NCBI GenBank assembly: GCA_900546645.1
Contig: URDR01000006.1
Span: 1-55,118, forward strand
DNA: 55,118 nt
Source of the DNA: an uncultured Bacteroides sp.
GTDB taxonomy: Bacteria; Bacteroidota; Bacteroidia; Bacteroidales; Bacteroidaceae
Direction of reading: 5' to 3'
Program-made: the position numbers and the translations under genes
Notes under the pieces: model-generated
Seen by the model: the letters and a program-made list of their open reading frames with translations, nothing else
The model's database searches: none
Told to the model about the DNA's origin: nothing
Shown: piece after piece, positions 40,915 through 48,414 of the stretch
Layout of the letters: each line of letters begins with the position of its first letter
How positions within the stretch are numbered: the stretch's first letter is position 1

Positions 40915-41388
40915 TTACTTTCTCTTTGGCAGGCGTATTTTCCGGTTGTCAGTTTCCCATTTATCCACATAGTTGTTCAGAGCTTCAGAGATAACGTCCT
41001 TCAATAAGGCACCTTCCACAAGAGAAATGTACTTCACCTTTTGAAGTAAATCCGGATCTACGATAAAGGTGGCTCGGATTTCCTGGGGTTTCTTGGTACT
41101 TTTGGCTGTTTCGCCTTTCTTGGGGCGACCCACATTTTCCCTGCGTTTGGCTTCCAGTCTGGACTTCATTTTATCGGTTGCTTCCATTTCGGTTGCTTCT
41201 TTCTTAGCAGATGTTTTTGCAGGTGCTGCCTTCGGATTTTCCTGCTTATCATCTTGAACTGCAGGCTGTTCAGTTTGTTCTGCGGTTTGTTCAACAGCTT
41301 GTCCCTTAGGCTGTTCCTGCACCGATTCTGCTTGATTGGCTTCACCCATGAAGCCGTCCATCAATAAGGATAAATTCTTCTTACTCAT
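40915..41388 (-). CDS. parB: ParB-like ribbon-helix-helix partition protein
   Basis: This is a 157-residue protein. The N-terminal two thirds (about 1 to 95) are low-complexity, rich in Gln, Glu, Lys and Ala, and probably unstructured. The C-terminal part is a ribbon-helix-helix: strand IRATFIV, then helices DPDLLQKVKYISLVEGA and LLKDVISEALNNYVDKWE (about 103 to 148). A disordered tail plus RHH next to parA is the layout of ParG/omega-type centromere-binding proteins. The disordered tail may stimulate the ParA ATPase (family knowledge). Its gene starts directly at the end of an 8-bp repeat array, its probable binding site. Confidence 0.8.
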   Translation of the reverse strand: MSKKNLSLLMDGFMGEANQAESVQEQPKGQAVEQTAEQTEQPAVQDDKQENPKAAPAKTSAKKEATEMEATDKMKSRLEAKRRENVGRPKKGETAKSTKKPQEIRATFIVDPDLLQKVKYISLVEGALLKDVISEALNNYVDKWETDNRKIRLPKRK

Positions 41389-41389
41389 A

Positions 41390-41485
41390 TTGCTTACATT
41401 ATTACTTGTTTACTTGCTGATTAACTTACTATGTTACCAATAACTTTTGTGATTAGTCATATAGTAAGATAGTTTACCTATTTTC
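41390..41485. repeat. 8-bp phased repeat array in front of parB
   Basis: Twelve contiguous octamers from 41390: TTGCTTAC, ATTATTAC, TTGTTTAC, TTGCTGAT, TAACTTAC, TATGTTAC and so on to TAGTTTAC (41470-41477) and CTATTTTC. The last two octamers overlap the parA stop codon region. This is a candidate centromere and operator for the ParB-like RHH protein. It shares TTTGTGAT-TAGTmA-type units with the array at 48311-48414. Confidence 0.75.
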
Positions 41486-42238
41486 CTCCCGACTGATAAT
41501 CTCATCGGTCAGTGTCTGATAGTCTGCTGCACCATTACTTTTCGGTTCGTACTCAAAGATGGTCTGACCAGACAGCGGCATTTCGGCTATGGATATATTC
41601 TCCCGGATTTTCGTCTGAAAAACCTTCTCTCCATATCGTTTTTCCACCATGGAAATCACTTCCCTGTTCAACTTCCGGTTATTGAACCTGGTGAAGAAAA
41701 CACCGCCTAATTCAAGCATTGGGTTTACCCTGCGTTTCACTTCCCGGACTATATCATCCAGCATGGTCAAGCCTTTCAAGGGCAAGGCTTCGGCAGTGAG
41801 CGGTATGTAGAGTTTGTCCGCTGCCACCAGCGCATTGGTCGTCACGATACCGAGTGAGGGAGAACAATCCATCAGGATGTAGTCATACTTCTCCTTCTGT
41901 TCATCAAGACAGGATTTGAGAATGCCTTCCCTTGCCATCATGGTAGCCATGTCTATTTCGGCTCTTGCCAAGTCCAGTGATGCTGGAACAAGGTCCAGGT
42001 TTTCACGGATGGGAACGATGGGCAGCGGTTGGTCTTTGACCAGGGTATCATAGATGCTTGTTTCCGGGTCTTCGTTCTGCGTCAGCGTGAACGTGAGGTT
42101 CTGCTGTGCATCCAGGTCAACGAGCAGCACCCGTTTTCCTCTCAGGGCAAGTGCTGCACCTATACATGCGGTAGAAGTAGTTTTGCCGACTCCACCTTTC
42201 TGATTGCCGATGGCTATTGTTATATTTTTTACTTCCAT
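41474..42238 (-). CDS. parA: ParA-family partition ATPase
   Basis: This 254-residue protein has the deviant Walker A KGGVGKTTSTACIG (about 14 to 27), LLVDLDAQQNL as the A' motif, and YILMDCSPSLGIVTTNA as Walker B. There is no N-terminal HTH, so it is the short type Ib/ParA-Soj form that pairs with a small DNA-binding ParB. It segregates the circular form of the element. It is transcribed ahead of parB, with one 8-bp repeat array before each gene. Confidence 0.95.
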   Translation of the reverse strand: MEVKNITIAIGNQKGGVGKTTSTACIGAALALRGKRVLLVDLDAQQNLTFTLTQNEDPETSIYDTLVKDQPLPIVPIRENLDLVPASLDLARAEIDMATMMAREGILKSCLDEQKEKYDYILMDCSPSLGIVTTNALVAADKLYIPLTAEALPLKGLTMLDDIVREVKRRVNPMLELGGVFFTRFNNRKLNREVISMVEKRYGEKVFQTKIRENISIAEMPLSGQTIFEYEPKSNGAADYQTLTDEIISREENR

Positions 42239-42244
42239 TTTTAT

Positions 42245-42332
42245 AGGTTTACTATATTACTTTACTACTATATTATTATACTACAAATATACTATATTAT
42301 TTTATTATTACATAATTAGTTTACCTATATTT
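42245..42332. repeat. 8-bp phased repeat array in front of parA
   Basis: Eleven contiguous octamers from 42245: AGGTTTAC, TATATTAC, TTTACTAC, TATATTAT, TATACTAC, AAATATAC and so on to TAGTTTAC (42317-42324) and CTATATTT. The boundary TAGTTTAC-CTAT is the same as in the parB array. The region is so AT-rich that the phasing alone would be weak evidence; the shared boundary makes it convincing. The rest of 42333-42538 is AT-rich and holds no gene. Confidence 0.65.
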
Positions 42333-42538
42333 TATTAAAAACAATACGCTATTTATATGTTGTATATCACATATTTACATCGTTTTTTTTCAAAGGGAAT
42401 AAAATATAGATTTACCCACTTAACTTAAATGCGTAATTAAACATATTATCATGTAAAATCTATTATATAACAAACAGATATTTGCATTATATTTCATTTT
42501 AACATCGTCAACTATCTCTACTATCCAAAATATAAAAA

Positions 42539-42570
42539 CTCCGACCCACACCTCACGGCGGAAGTCGGAG
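42539..42570 (-). terminator. Terminator of the PcfJ operon
   Basis: CTCCGAC/GTCGGAG stem. On the minus strand it is followed by TTTTTATATTTT, 20 bp past the PcfJ-like stop. Confidence 0.8.
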
Positions 42571-42589
42571 CGGAACATATATAAGGAAT

Positions 42590-43864
42590 TTACGCTGTCT
42601 GTTTGGCTGCGAGTATCTGAGGAGCATGCGCATTGACCAGCCGGACAATCCGGTCATGGTGCGGAGTATTCGTATTGCACAGCCCACGGCTCTGTATCAC
42701 TTTCCCCTCGGTCAGTGAGAATTCAATCGTTTCGATGGGATTCCCCTCCTTGTCATGAGCCGATAGTATCAAGCTGTCCACTTTGGCATAGTATTCGCAT
42801 TGGAAGACACAATGATGCAGGGCATTTCCCTCGGTTTGGAAGGCTTCCAGACTATCGAGTACCGAAATCACCAGGTCTTTGTCGGCGATGGTTATGCCGA
42901 AGTAGCGTGACTTCTCCTTGTAGAACTCGGCTTCCTTCCGTTTGGCTCGCTGCATCTGCTCCTGGCTTCTGCGTTTCTGCTCCATTTGGTTGTGTCGGTT
43001 CATCCAATAGTCATGCTCGGCTCTGAGGTTCTGCGGACAGATATACTTGGGGTTGCAGATGTCCTTGCCACACTGCTCCAGCAAGCGGATGGTGTCTGCC
43101 CACAATCCCATGTCCGAAGGGCGGTAATGATGCCGGGTGGCTACCTTATACGACTGCCAGCATCGGTCAAGCTCCAAAGGTCGGTGTACAAAGTAAGACA
43201 CGGCATGTAAATCTTTTGACTTGAGGATGGTTTCCATCCGGCTGTCTGTCAGCACGGCTTTCATCAGTTTCATCGGGTGGCAGTCGGGCAGCTTGCCTTT
43301 CATGCCGTTGCGTTTCAATTCGGGCAGCATCCGAAAGTGCGGATAAACATAGGTATCTGCAATGAGCCAGTGAACTTCGTTCGGTCGCTTCAAGGAGATT
43401 TCGGATGCCCAATCAAAGCAGTCCACATAATAGCTCAATGTCCTTGCCCTTGCCGTGACAGCCAACTTGCCTTCGGCATTGAGCCACAGACGGCATGCTT
43501 CCCAGTAGTCTATCTCCATAGGCATTCCTTTGCGGAAGGTCGTTTCCAAGCGGAAGACCCGTTGCACCTGCAAATGGTCTATTACTTCGAGGGAAGAAAA
43601 ATAATAGGATTCCTTGATGGTGCGTTTGAGGGTGTCCTTTATCTGTAAGCGAGTACCGCAATGAGAACAGCAGACAGACTTGCCTTTTCCCTCATAGTCG
43701 AAGTGTCTGCCACAATCGCTACACGTACACTTGTGTGCGGAAGTCCGGAAGCAGATATGTCCTGCCACTTTCCGCACTGCCCATGTGAGCACTTTGGGGC
43801 TTATGGCGGTCAGCTTCTCATTGGAAGCTGCCACCTGTTTTTCTATTTTCGTTCTTGCTTTCAT
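42590..43864 (-). CDS. PcfJ-like protein
   Basis: This 424-residue protein has an N-terminal zinc-ribbon region (CTCSDCGRHFDYEGKG, then CCSHCGTRLQ, about 43 to 78) and a C-terminal PcfJ domain (LEAFQTEGNALHHCVFQCEY). PcfJ was first noted in the enterococcal conjugative plasmid pCF10 and is widespread on mobile elements; the zinc ribbons suggest nucleic-acid binding. Start and upstream stop overlap by four bases with the PcfK-like gene. Confidence 0.9.
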   Translation of the reverse strand: MKARTKIEKQVAASNEKLTAISPKVLTWAVRKVAGHICFRTSAHKCTCSDCGRHFDYEGKGKSVCCSHCGTRLQIKDTLKRTIKESYYFSSLEVIDHLQVQRVFRLETTFRKGMPMEIDYWEACRLWLNAEGKLAVTARARTLSYYVDCFDWASEISLKRPNEVHWLIADTYVYPHFRMLPELKRNGMKGKLPDCHPMKLMKAVLTDSRMETILKSKDLHAVSYFVHRPLELDRCWQSYKVATRHHYRPSDMGLWADTIRLLEQCGKDICNPKYICPQNLRAEHDYWMNRHNQMEQKRRSQEQMQRAKRKEAEFYKEKSRYFGITIADKDLVISVLDSLEAFQTEGNALHHCVFQCEYYAKVDSLILSAHDKEGNPIETIEFSLTEGKVIQSRGLCNTNTPHHDRIVRLVNAHAPQILAAKQTA

Positions 43865-44292
43865 AGTTCCATGCCTTGAAAGAGTGAGAGTTCTTGAATG
43901 GGTTTGGGTTGCGGTTTGGCTGCCTTGGGTCGGCTGTTGCGTTGCTGCAGCTTCCGCATTTCCTCCTCCTGGTATCGCTTGAGTGCAATGGCTCGCTGCT
44001 CTGCCTTTTCCTCCTCGGTCAGCTCAATGTGATGATTCACTACCACATTGCAGTCCATCGGTTTACCGATTTCCAAATTAGGTTCATCTATCGCATGGAC
44101 TGCCATGGCATAAACCTCCAAATCGCTGAAACCGCAGCAGCCGGATTGCTGTACGGCATGGAAGATATAGTTGACCACATCGTCAATGGTGCGTGTGGTG
44201 GTTTCATACTTGGCACGGAAGAGTTCGTCTTCCTTGGCTCGGTTATCAAGATAGTTTTGGATGAGTTCCTTGAAATGGTCAGTTCCTTTCAT
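43861..44292 (-). CDS. PcfK-like protein
   Basis: This is a 143-residue helical protein (DHFKELIQNYLDNRAKEDEL; TIDDVVNYIFHAVQQSGCCG) with a basic, glutamine-rich tail. It matches the PcfK family, normally paired with PcfJ. The frame opens at a TTG (44301); the ATG at 44292 is preferred. Four-base overlap with the PcfJ-like gene indicates coupled translation. Confidence 0.88.
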   Translation of the reverse strand: MKGTDHFKELIQNYLDNRAKEDELFRAKYETTTRTIDDVVNYIFHAVQQSGCCGFSDLEVYAMAVHAIDEPNLEIGKPMDCNVVVNHHIELTEEEKAEQRAIALKRYQEEEMRKLQQRNSRPKAAKPQPKPIQELSLFQGMEL

Positions 44293-44342
44293 ATGTTCCA
44301 AATGTTTAAGCGTAAATAATCATCTGTAGTCACCGGCTGTAT

Positions 44343-44579
44343 TCAGCCTACCATAACGTGGCAGTCCACGACTTCGGCAGGAAGACCGAAAGCCGGATAG
44401 TGTGAGAAGTAAGGGAAACATTCTCCCTCTTGTTCCGTTGCGGTAGTGATTCCCATGACTTTATTCTCCGTGTACCACTGGTCAATCAGAGCGATTTCTT
44501 CATCCGTCAGTCCGGTTGCATCCGAGTTGAACAGATAGCAGAGTGCCCATGTGGGAATGGCTTCAATGAGAGTGTCCAT
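44343..44579 (-). CDS. Small hypothetical element protein
   Basis: This 78-residue acidic protein (IPTWALCYLFNSDATGLTDE, EIALIDQWYTEN) has no assigned function. This type of short acidic ORF with GLTDEEIALIDQW is common in Bacteroidales conjugative elements. It is an operon member between the 44915 gene and pcfK, with gaps of 33 and 50 bp. Confidence 0.72.
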   Translation of the reverse strand: MDTLIEAIPTWALCYLFNSDATGLTDEEIALIDQWYTENKVMGITTATEQEGECFPYFSHYPAFGLPAEVVDCHVMVG

Positions 44580-44612
44580 AGCGTTTTCTTTTTAAGTTAG
44601 TTACTCCGTGAA

Positions 44613-44915
44613 TCAGATGGGAAGCAGTTCCAGCAGTTTCTTTAGTGGAATGGAATTGATGTCCGACTTGAGGAAGTGAACTATCCATTCCGGCTCTTCA
44701 AAAAGCGGGTGCATGGGTACCACACTGAAATCGTCCCCATTGGAATAGCAGTCGATTTGTGCATAGTTGGCGCCGTCCTTGCGGATGTGTGCATAGAAAG
44801 GAGGCATACCGCAAAAGCACTTGCGGAGACTCTCTCTGTCCCACTGCAGGGTGAGTTCGTAAACACTGCCCTTGTAGAGCATCTTTTCTTTTCGGTCTTT
44901 GAGTTTGTATGCCAT
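44613..44915 (-). CDS. Hypothetical element protein
   Basis: This 100-residue protein (MAYKLKDRKEKMLYKGSVYE; GMPPFYAHIRKDGANYAQID) has no recognised domain. The frame is open to 45191, through the conserved intergenic module and a promoter on the other strand. The ATG at 44915 is chosen because the upstream part follows nucleotide, not protein, conservation. It is first of the cluster that includes PcfK and PcfJ. Confidence 0.65.
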   Translation of the reverse strand: MAYKLKDRKEKMLYKGSVYELTLQWDRESLRKCFCGMPPFYAHIRKDGANYAQIDCYSNGDDFSVVPMHPLFEEPEWIVHFLKSDINSIPLKKLLELLPI

Positions 44916-44919
44916 AGCT

Positions 44920-45170
44920 GAACTAATTTTTTCCCTTTGGTTTGAAGCCTTAGGGCTTCTCACTCTCGGGTGATTTTTACGATACCTCTTCTCACGAAGG
45001 GTGTAAGGGACAGAAGGCAAATGTGGCAAGGGGAAAGCGGACGGAATACCCAATTTGGTACAAATTGTGGAAGGCTGCCGGCTGCTTTCTTCGCAGCCAA
45101 GCGCAGCGCCATTTGACGCCGTACCGACCCTTCGTACCTTTGTATCGGAAAATTCATCGGGAGTGCAGAT
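44920..45170. repeat. Intergenic regulatory module, copy B
   Basis: This copy matches copy A (38520-38790). Here the GAAGCC-tta-GGGCTTC hairpin (about 44952-44965), AAGGCAAATGTGG, CGGAATACCCAATTTGG, the palindrome AATTTG-gta-CAAATT (45051-45065), TGTGGAAGGCTGCCGG and the promoter TTTG...TACCTTTG are all present. In this copy the beta-lactamase gene, not the structured array, lies downstream. Confidence 0.75.
45112..45142 (+). promoter_or_regulatory. Plus-strand promoter of module B
   Basis: TTTG (45112-45115), 19 bp, TACCTTTG (45135-45142), a perfect consensus. It points toward the beta-lactamase gene 145 bp downstream, with no terminator between. Confidence 0.8.
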
Positions 45171-45231
45171 GAGCAACTTTATGGAAATCATACATGATTT
45201 TAAGACAAGTAAAAATAATACTATCCTTCTA

Positions 45232-45262
45232 TTTGTCTATATTACATATTTTATTAACTTTG
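45232..45262 (+). promoter_or_regulatory. Own promoter of the beta-lactamase gene
   Basis: TTTG (45232-45235), 19 bp, TAACTTTG (45255-45262), about 25 bp before the ATG at 45287. It also argues against the longer frame from 45194. Confidence 0.85.
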
Positions 45263-45286
45263 CAACTAAACTATATATGCTTATTT

Positions 45287-46210
45287 ATGAATAGAAAATT
45301 AACCATTATCTTTAGTATATTACTTACTGTCTTAACTCCCTTGACATGCCTGTCAAAACAGAAAGACGTAAACACCTCGCTTCAAAAGCAAGTTGAACAA
45401 CTTCTAGAAGGAAAAAATGTCCAAGTTGGAATTGCAGTTTACTATCAGGGGAAGATGCTTTGTACAAAAAATGCTGATCAATCTTTTCCTATGATGAGCG
45501 TATTTAAACTCCATCAAGCAGTAGCTATTCTTCATTGCTTGAAACAAGATTCGTTAACATTGAAAAAGCCTATGCTCATTACTAAGGATATGTTGTCACC
45601 TGATACCTATAGTCCACTACGGGATAAATATCCAGATGGAGATATTCGATTAAAAGTAAGTCAGCTGATTGAATATTCAGTAGCGCAAAGCGACAATAAT
45701 GCAAGCAATATTCTTTTTAACCTGTTCGATGGTACACATTATGCAAATCAGGTTATACAGGATTTAGGGTGTACAAATACTCAAATAAAATGGACAGAAG
45801 ATGAGATGGCGATGGATCATAGCCGTGCATATTTTAATAGTACAACACCAAACGATGCAATTCTCTTGTTGGAAATGCTTGTTGATAATAGAACTCAGAG
45901 ACAGCAGGATTTCCTTTGGCTTACAGAAGTTATGTCAGGAACGCAAACCGGGCCTAATCGTTTGGCTAAATACTTACCCACATTAGGCACAAAGTTATAT
46001 CATAAGACAGGAACTGGTTATGTAAAAGATGATGGCACAATTGTAGCTGTAAATGATATAGGCTTCGTAATACTACCGAACGGAAAACATTACTCTATTG
46101 CCGTATTTTGCAAAGATAGTAAGCTGTCGTCAGAGAAAACAGAAGAACTCATTGCTGAAATCTCCAGACTTACTTACGAATACATTCACCGCAAAATTAG
46201 CAATCAATAA
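45287..46210 (+). CDS. Class A beta-lactamase, subclass A2 (CepA/CblA/CfxA-like)
   Basis: This is a 307-residue precursor with a signal peptide (~1 to 22). All class A motifs are present: SVFK (the Ser70-x-x-Lys73 site), SDNNASN (SDN loop), the Glu166-region EDEMAMDH in the omega loop, and HKTGTGY (Lys234-Thr-Gly). Sequence is of the Bacteroidota subclass A2, with parts resembling CepA (PDTYSPLRDKYPDG, NDIGFVILPNGKHYSIAVF) but clearly not identical to CepA or CfxA as I remember them. It should hydrolyse cephalosporins and penicillins in the periplasm. The gene is markedly AT-richer than its neighbours and stands alone on the plus strand, indicating cargo. Confidence 0.92.
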   Translation: MNRKLTIIFSILLTVLTPLTCLSKQKDVNTSLQKQVEQLLEGKNVQVGIAVYYQGKMLCTKNADQSFPMMSVFKLHQAVAILHCLKQDSLTLKKPMLITKDMLSPDTYSPLRDKYPDGDIRLKVSQLIEYSVAQSDNNASNILFNLFDGTHYANQVIQDLGCTNTQIKWTEDEMAMDHSRAYFNSTTPNDAILLLEMLVDNRTQRQQDFLWLTEVMSGTQTGPNRLAKYLPTLGTKLYHKTGTGYVKDDGTIVAVNDIGFVILPNGKHYSIAVFCKDSKLSSEKTEELIAEISRLTYEYIHRKISNQ

Positions 46211-46259
46211 TATATATAAAAATCACCTTTTCCTCTAATGAAATATAGGCAATAGAAAA

Positions 46260-46287
46260 AAGTTCCAATCTTTCACGGTTGGAACTT
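46260..46287. terminator. Terminator between beta-lactamase and histone-like gene
   Basis: AAGTTCCAA (46260-46268) pairs with TTGGAACTT (46279-46287), with A-rich sequence on the left and T-containing sequence on the right. It serves both convergent genes. Confidence 0.8.
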
Positions 46288-46323
46288 CTTAAACATCACA
46301 ATTAAACTTACAAAAGCAAATTA

Positions 46324-46500
46324 CTACTTCTTCGCAGCCGCCAACGACAGTTTTCTGAACTGCTTCAGAAGCGGTTCCATTTCGAGTGAAACACAGCGGG
46401 CACGTTGGCCGGCTGCCTTGTTACCTTTTTCGGCTTGAAGGACTGCATCCTTTTGGAATGCCTCCATCTTCATCTGAAGTTGTACGAGTAATTCATTCAT
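46324..46500 (-). CDS. Histone H1-like (Hc1-type) small protein
   Basis: This 58-residue basic protein reads MNELLVQLQMKMEAFQKDAV and continues with EKGNKAAGQRARCVSLEMEP and LLKQFRKLSLAAAKK. EKGNKAAGxRAR and QFRKLS are the hallmarks of the Bacteroidota Hc1/histone-H1-like family, small Lys/Ala-rich DNA-binding proteins. A copy on a mobile element may coat its DNA or modulate host genes, like plasmid H-NS-type stealth proteins (inference). It starts 27 bp after the stop of the upstream lipoprotein gene, so it is probably in the same operon. Confidence 0.85.
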   Translation of the reverse strand: MNELLVQLQMKMEAFQKDAVLQAEKGNKAAGQRARCVSLEMEPLLKQFRKLSLAAAKK

Positions 46501-46527
46501 AATCTTTGAATTTAGAGGTTACTTTAG

Positions 46528-47196
46528 CTAATAGATACTTATCACCGGTCTGAACTTATGCGCCTGATCCTTCGGAGTTTCTTGAATGGTTCCCGACTGC
46601 ATCGAGAAGAGCCAGGCCTTGCTGTCCCTTTGTCCCTCCACTTCGGTGGAAGTCCACAGCCAGCAGTCACCAGGCTGCAGACTGATGGGTAATCCGCCGA
46701 CCGCCTCTATCCGTTGGTTGACCAACCCTATTTGCTGATAGAGGTAAGTGAGCTGCTTCACCGAAGGAATGTAGGCGGACTGGCCGTAGCGCCACATGTC
46801 GAAGACATAAACGGCTAAGGGAGATTTCACTTCCTCGTTGCGGTACATGGCATGGGTGTTCTCATTGCCGTCTTCCTTCTCCAAGGAAGCCGAGGTTTCC
46901 TGTTCAACACCCAGACTATCAGCAAAGGCTTTAGGTGTGACATCCCGGATGGAAACGGCATAGCCCAAAGCTTTGATCTCCGGATTCCGGTTCACATGAT
47001 AGACAATGGCCACCGGCTCTTTCTTGGAGGAGCCGAACTGTTCTTTGGACAGCACACTGCCATCCGAGCAGACTACGTCACCAACCTGGAGGGAAGAAGC
47101 GATGGATCTGTCTCCTTCATGGTCGCATTCTTCGCAGGAAGTGAATAACATGGCACCTCCTGTGATTATAGCATACAATAATTGTCTCAGTTTCAT
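46528..47196 (-). CDS. Putative lipoprotein with DUF1566/Lcl-type C-terminal domain
   Basis: This 222-residue protein has a signal peptide ending in a lipobox-like LFTSC (Cys21). LQVGDVVCSDGSVLSKEQFG and the C-terminal GGLPISLQPGDCWLWTSTEV...AWLFSMQSGTI...FRPVISIY resemble Lcl/DUF1566 (SUMF-like, C-type-lectin-related) domains that bind surface ligands. It could be an adhesin or surface component of the conjugating cell. Four-base overlap with the upstream gene. Confidence 0.75.
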   Translation of the reverse strand: MKLRQLLYAIITGGAMLFTSCEECDHEGDRSIASSLQVGDVVCSDGSVLSKEQFGSSKKEPVAIVYHVNRNPEIKALGYAVSIRDVTPKAFADSLGVEQETSASLEKEDGNENTHAMYRNEEVKSPLAVYVFDMWRYGQSAYIPSVKQLTYLYQQIGLVNQRIEAVGGLPISLQPGDCWLWTSTEVEGQRDSKAWLFSMQSGTIQETPKDQAHKFRPVISIY

Positions 47197-47753
47197 AGCA
47201 GCGGTATTTCAAATGATTTGACTACAATTTCCGCCTCCTTATCGAGGATGAACCAGTATTCCGAGTGGTAAGGCTTTCCTTTTAAGGTCTTAGCTTCAAA
47301 ATCTATCTTGACCTTCCATCCGTTAAACGGCTTTGCGGCCTTTTCTTTCCCGGCTTTCGCTTCTTCCATTTCTCCATAAGCAATCAAAGCCCGAAGCGTG
47401 GTCATGGCATCCAGCTGACGGGTAACCTGATCACTCATAGCGGCATCGTCCTTGCCGAGGTTCTGGAAGTAGTCTGTTTCTTCCATCAACTTGTGGCCGT
47501 ACTGCATCAGGTGCATGGATAATGCAGCCTTCTCGTGCGGATTGACATATTCCTTGCCGAATACCGAATCTGCCTTGCTGATTCCCTTGATTTGGATGGA
47601 CTCCGGATTATCAACGGTTGCTTTCAAGGCTCTCTCTGCGATTTCCACCGCCCGTTTCTCGGGTCGGCCGGAACAGCTGGCGAAGTAAAACAGTCCGCCC
47701 CAAAAACTGACGGCGGTTACCAGCATGATAATCATTTTCATTCCCGGTTTCAT
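47193..47753 (-). CDS. Membrane-anchored hypothetical protein
   Basis: This 186-residue protein has one N-terminal hydrophobic segment (MIIMLVTAVSFWGGLFYFAS) ending at SC, so either a membrane anchor or a lipoprotein. The rest is soluble, with ALKATVDNPESIQIKGISKA and a C-terminal beta-rich part. NPESIQIKG is a pattern often seen in small periplasmic proteins. It overlaps both neighbours by four bases, forming one translationally coupled unit. Confidence 0.68.
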   Translation of the reverse strand: MKPGMKMIIMLVTAVSFWGGLFYFASCSGRPEKRAVEIAERALKATVDNPESIQIKGISKADSVFGKEYVNPHEKAALSMHLMQYGHKLMEETDYFQNLGKDDAAMSDQVTRQLDAMTTLRALIAYGEMEEAKAGKEKAAKPFNGWKVKIDFEAKTLKGKPYHSEYWFILDKEAEIVVKSFEIPLL

Positions 47754-48289
47754 ATCTTCACGATTTGGAGTTTGTCGGGAGAAAGACCGAGACGCTTGCG
47801 GTAGATGGTGCCGTCATCACGATACATCTCCAGTTCGTTGGAGGTGATTTCTTTTTCACAGATTTCCTTGGCTTCTGTCAGACTCAGCTGGTGGCCGCCA
47901 ATGTTGCGCCAGATGGCAAAGTTGCACGGCGCCTGCTGGTTGCTGTAATTGGAGCAGTTGAAGGCGCGTGTACCCACCCGAATATCGCCGCCACAATGCG
48001 GACATTTGCCGATGACCGATTGCATGTTGATGGCACCATCCTGTGCCAGTTCCAGCACGGAAGGGAAAGCCTTTCCCTCCTTGGAAGCAAAGCCGTCCAA
48101 CAGGATGAAGCGGCGCTCCAACAGTTCGGCGATTTCCTCGTCACTCATCTTGCGGTTGCCGATAATACCGTTGATATTCAGCACACAGCTAGGCTGTTCG
48201 GCGATGTTATTCTTACAGCGGTAGCCCTTGCAGGTCTTTACCACGTTGCCGCCACATAAGGGACAGCGACCGATTATTTTCTTTTCCAT
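47750..48289 (-). CDS. Topoisomerase-type zinc-finger protein
   Basis: This 179-residue protein contains two repeats of the C4 zinc-finger plus helix module found at the C-terminus of type IA topoisomerases: GRCPLCGGNVVKTCKGYRCK (about 7 to 26) with ISxxLxxLLxRR-like MSDEEIAELLERRFI, and GKCPHCGGDIRVGTRAFNC (about 93 to 111). The topoisomerase core itself is missing, so this is a stand-alone DNA-binding version. It lies just after the third 8-bp repeat array and is a likely member of the ParB regulon. Confidence 0.82.
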   Translation of the reverse strand: MEKKIIGRCPLCGGNVVKTCKGYRCKNNIAEQPSCVLNINGIIGNRKMSDEEIAELLERRFILLDGFASKEGKAFPSVLELAQDGAINMQSVIGKCPHCGGDIRVGTRAFNCSNYSNQQAPCNFAIWRNIGGHQLSLTEAKEICEKEITSNELEMYRDDGTIYRKRLGLSPDKLQIVKI

Positions 48290-48310
48290 ACGCTTTTGTT
48301 TTTGGATGAT

Positions 48311-48414
48311 TTGTTTACTATATGATTCTGTTACTTGTTGCTTTGATTACTTTCTTATTTCCTTACTTGATTACTTTGTGATTAGTAAGTTTGTTTACTT
48401 GCTTACCTATTTAC
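48311..48414. repeat. 8-bp phased repeat array in front of the zinc-finger gene
   Basis: Thirteen contiguous octamers from 48311: TTGTTTAC, TATATGAT, TCTGTTAC, TTGTTGCT, TTGATTAC, TTTCTTAT, TTCCTTAC, TTGATTAC, TTTGTGAT, TAGTAAGT, TTGTTTAC, TTGCTTAC, CTATTTAC. Eight of the thirteen end in TTAC or TTAT. The last octamer overlaps the stop codon of the upstream gene, exactly as at the parB array. Best of the three arrays. Confidence 0.82.

Noticed and set aside
44916..45191. N-terminal extension of the gene at 44613
   Set aside because: It would run through the conserved intergenic module and a plus-strand promoter; conservation with copy A is at DNA level and copy A has a stop in this frame.
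45287..46210. CfxA as the identity of the beta-lactamase
   Set aside because: Motifs fit subclass A2, but remembered CfxA sequence differs throughout; parts are closer to CepA. Left at subclass level.
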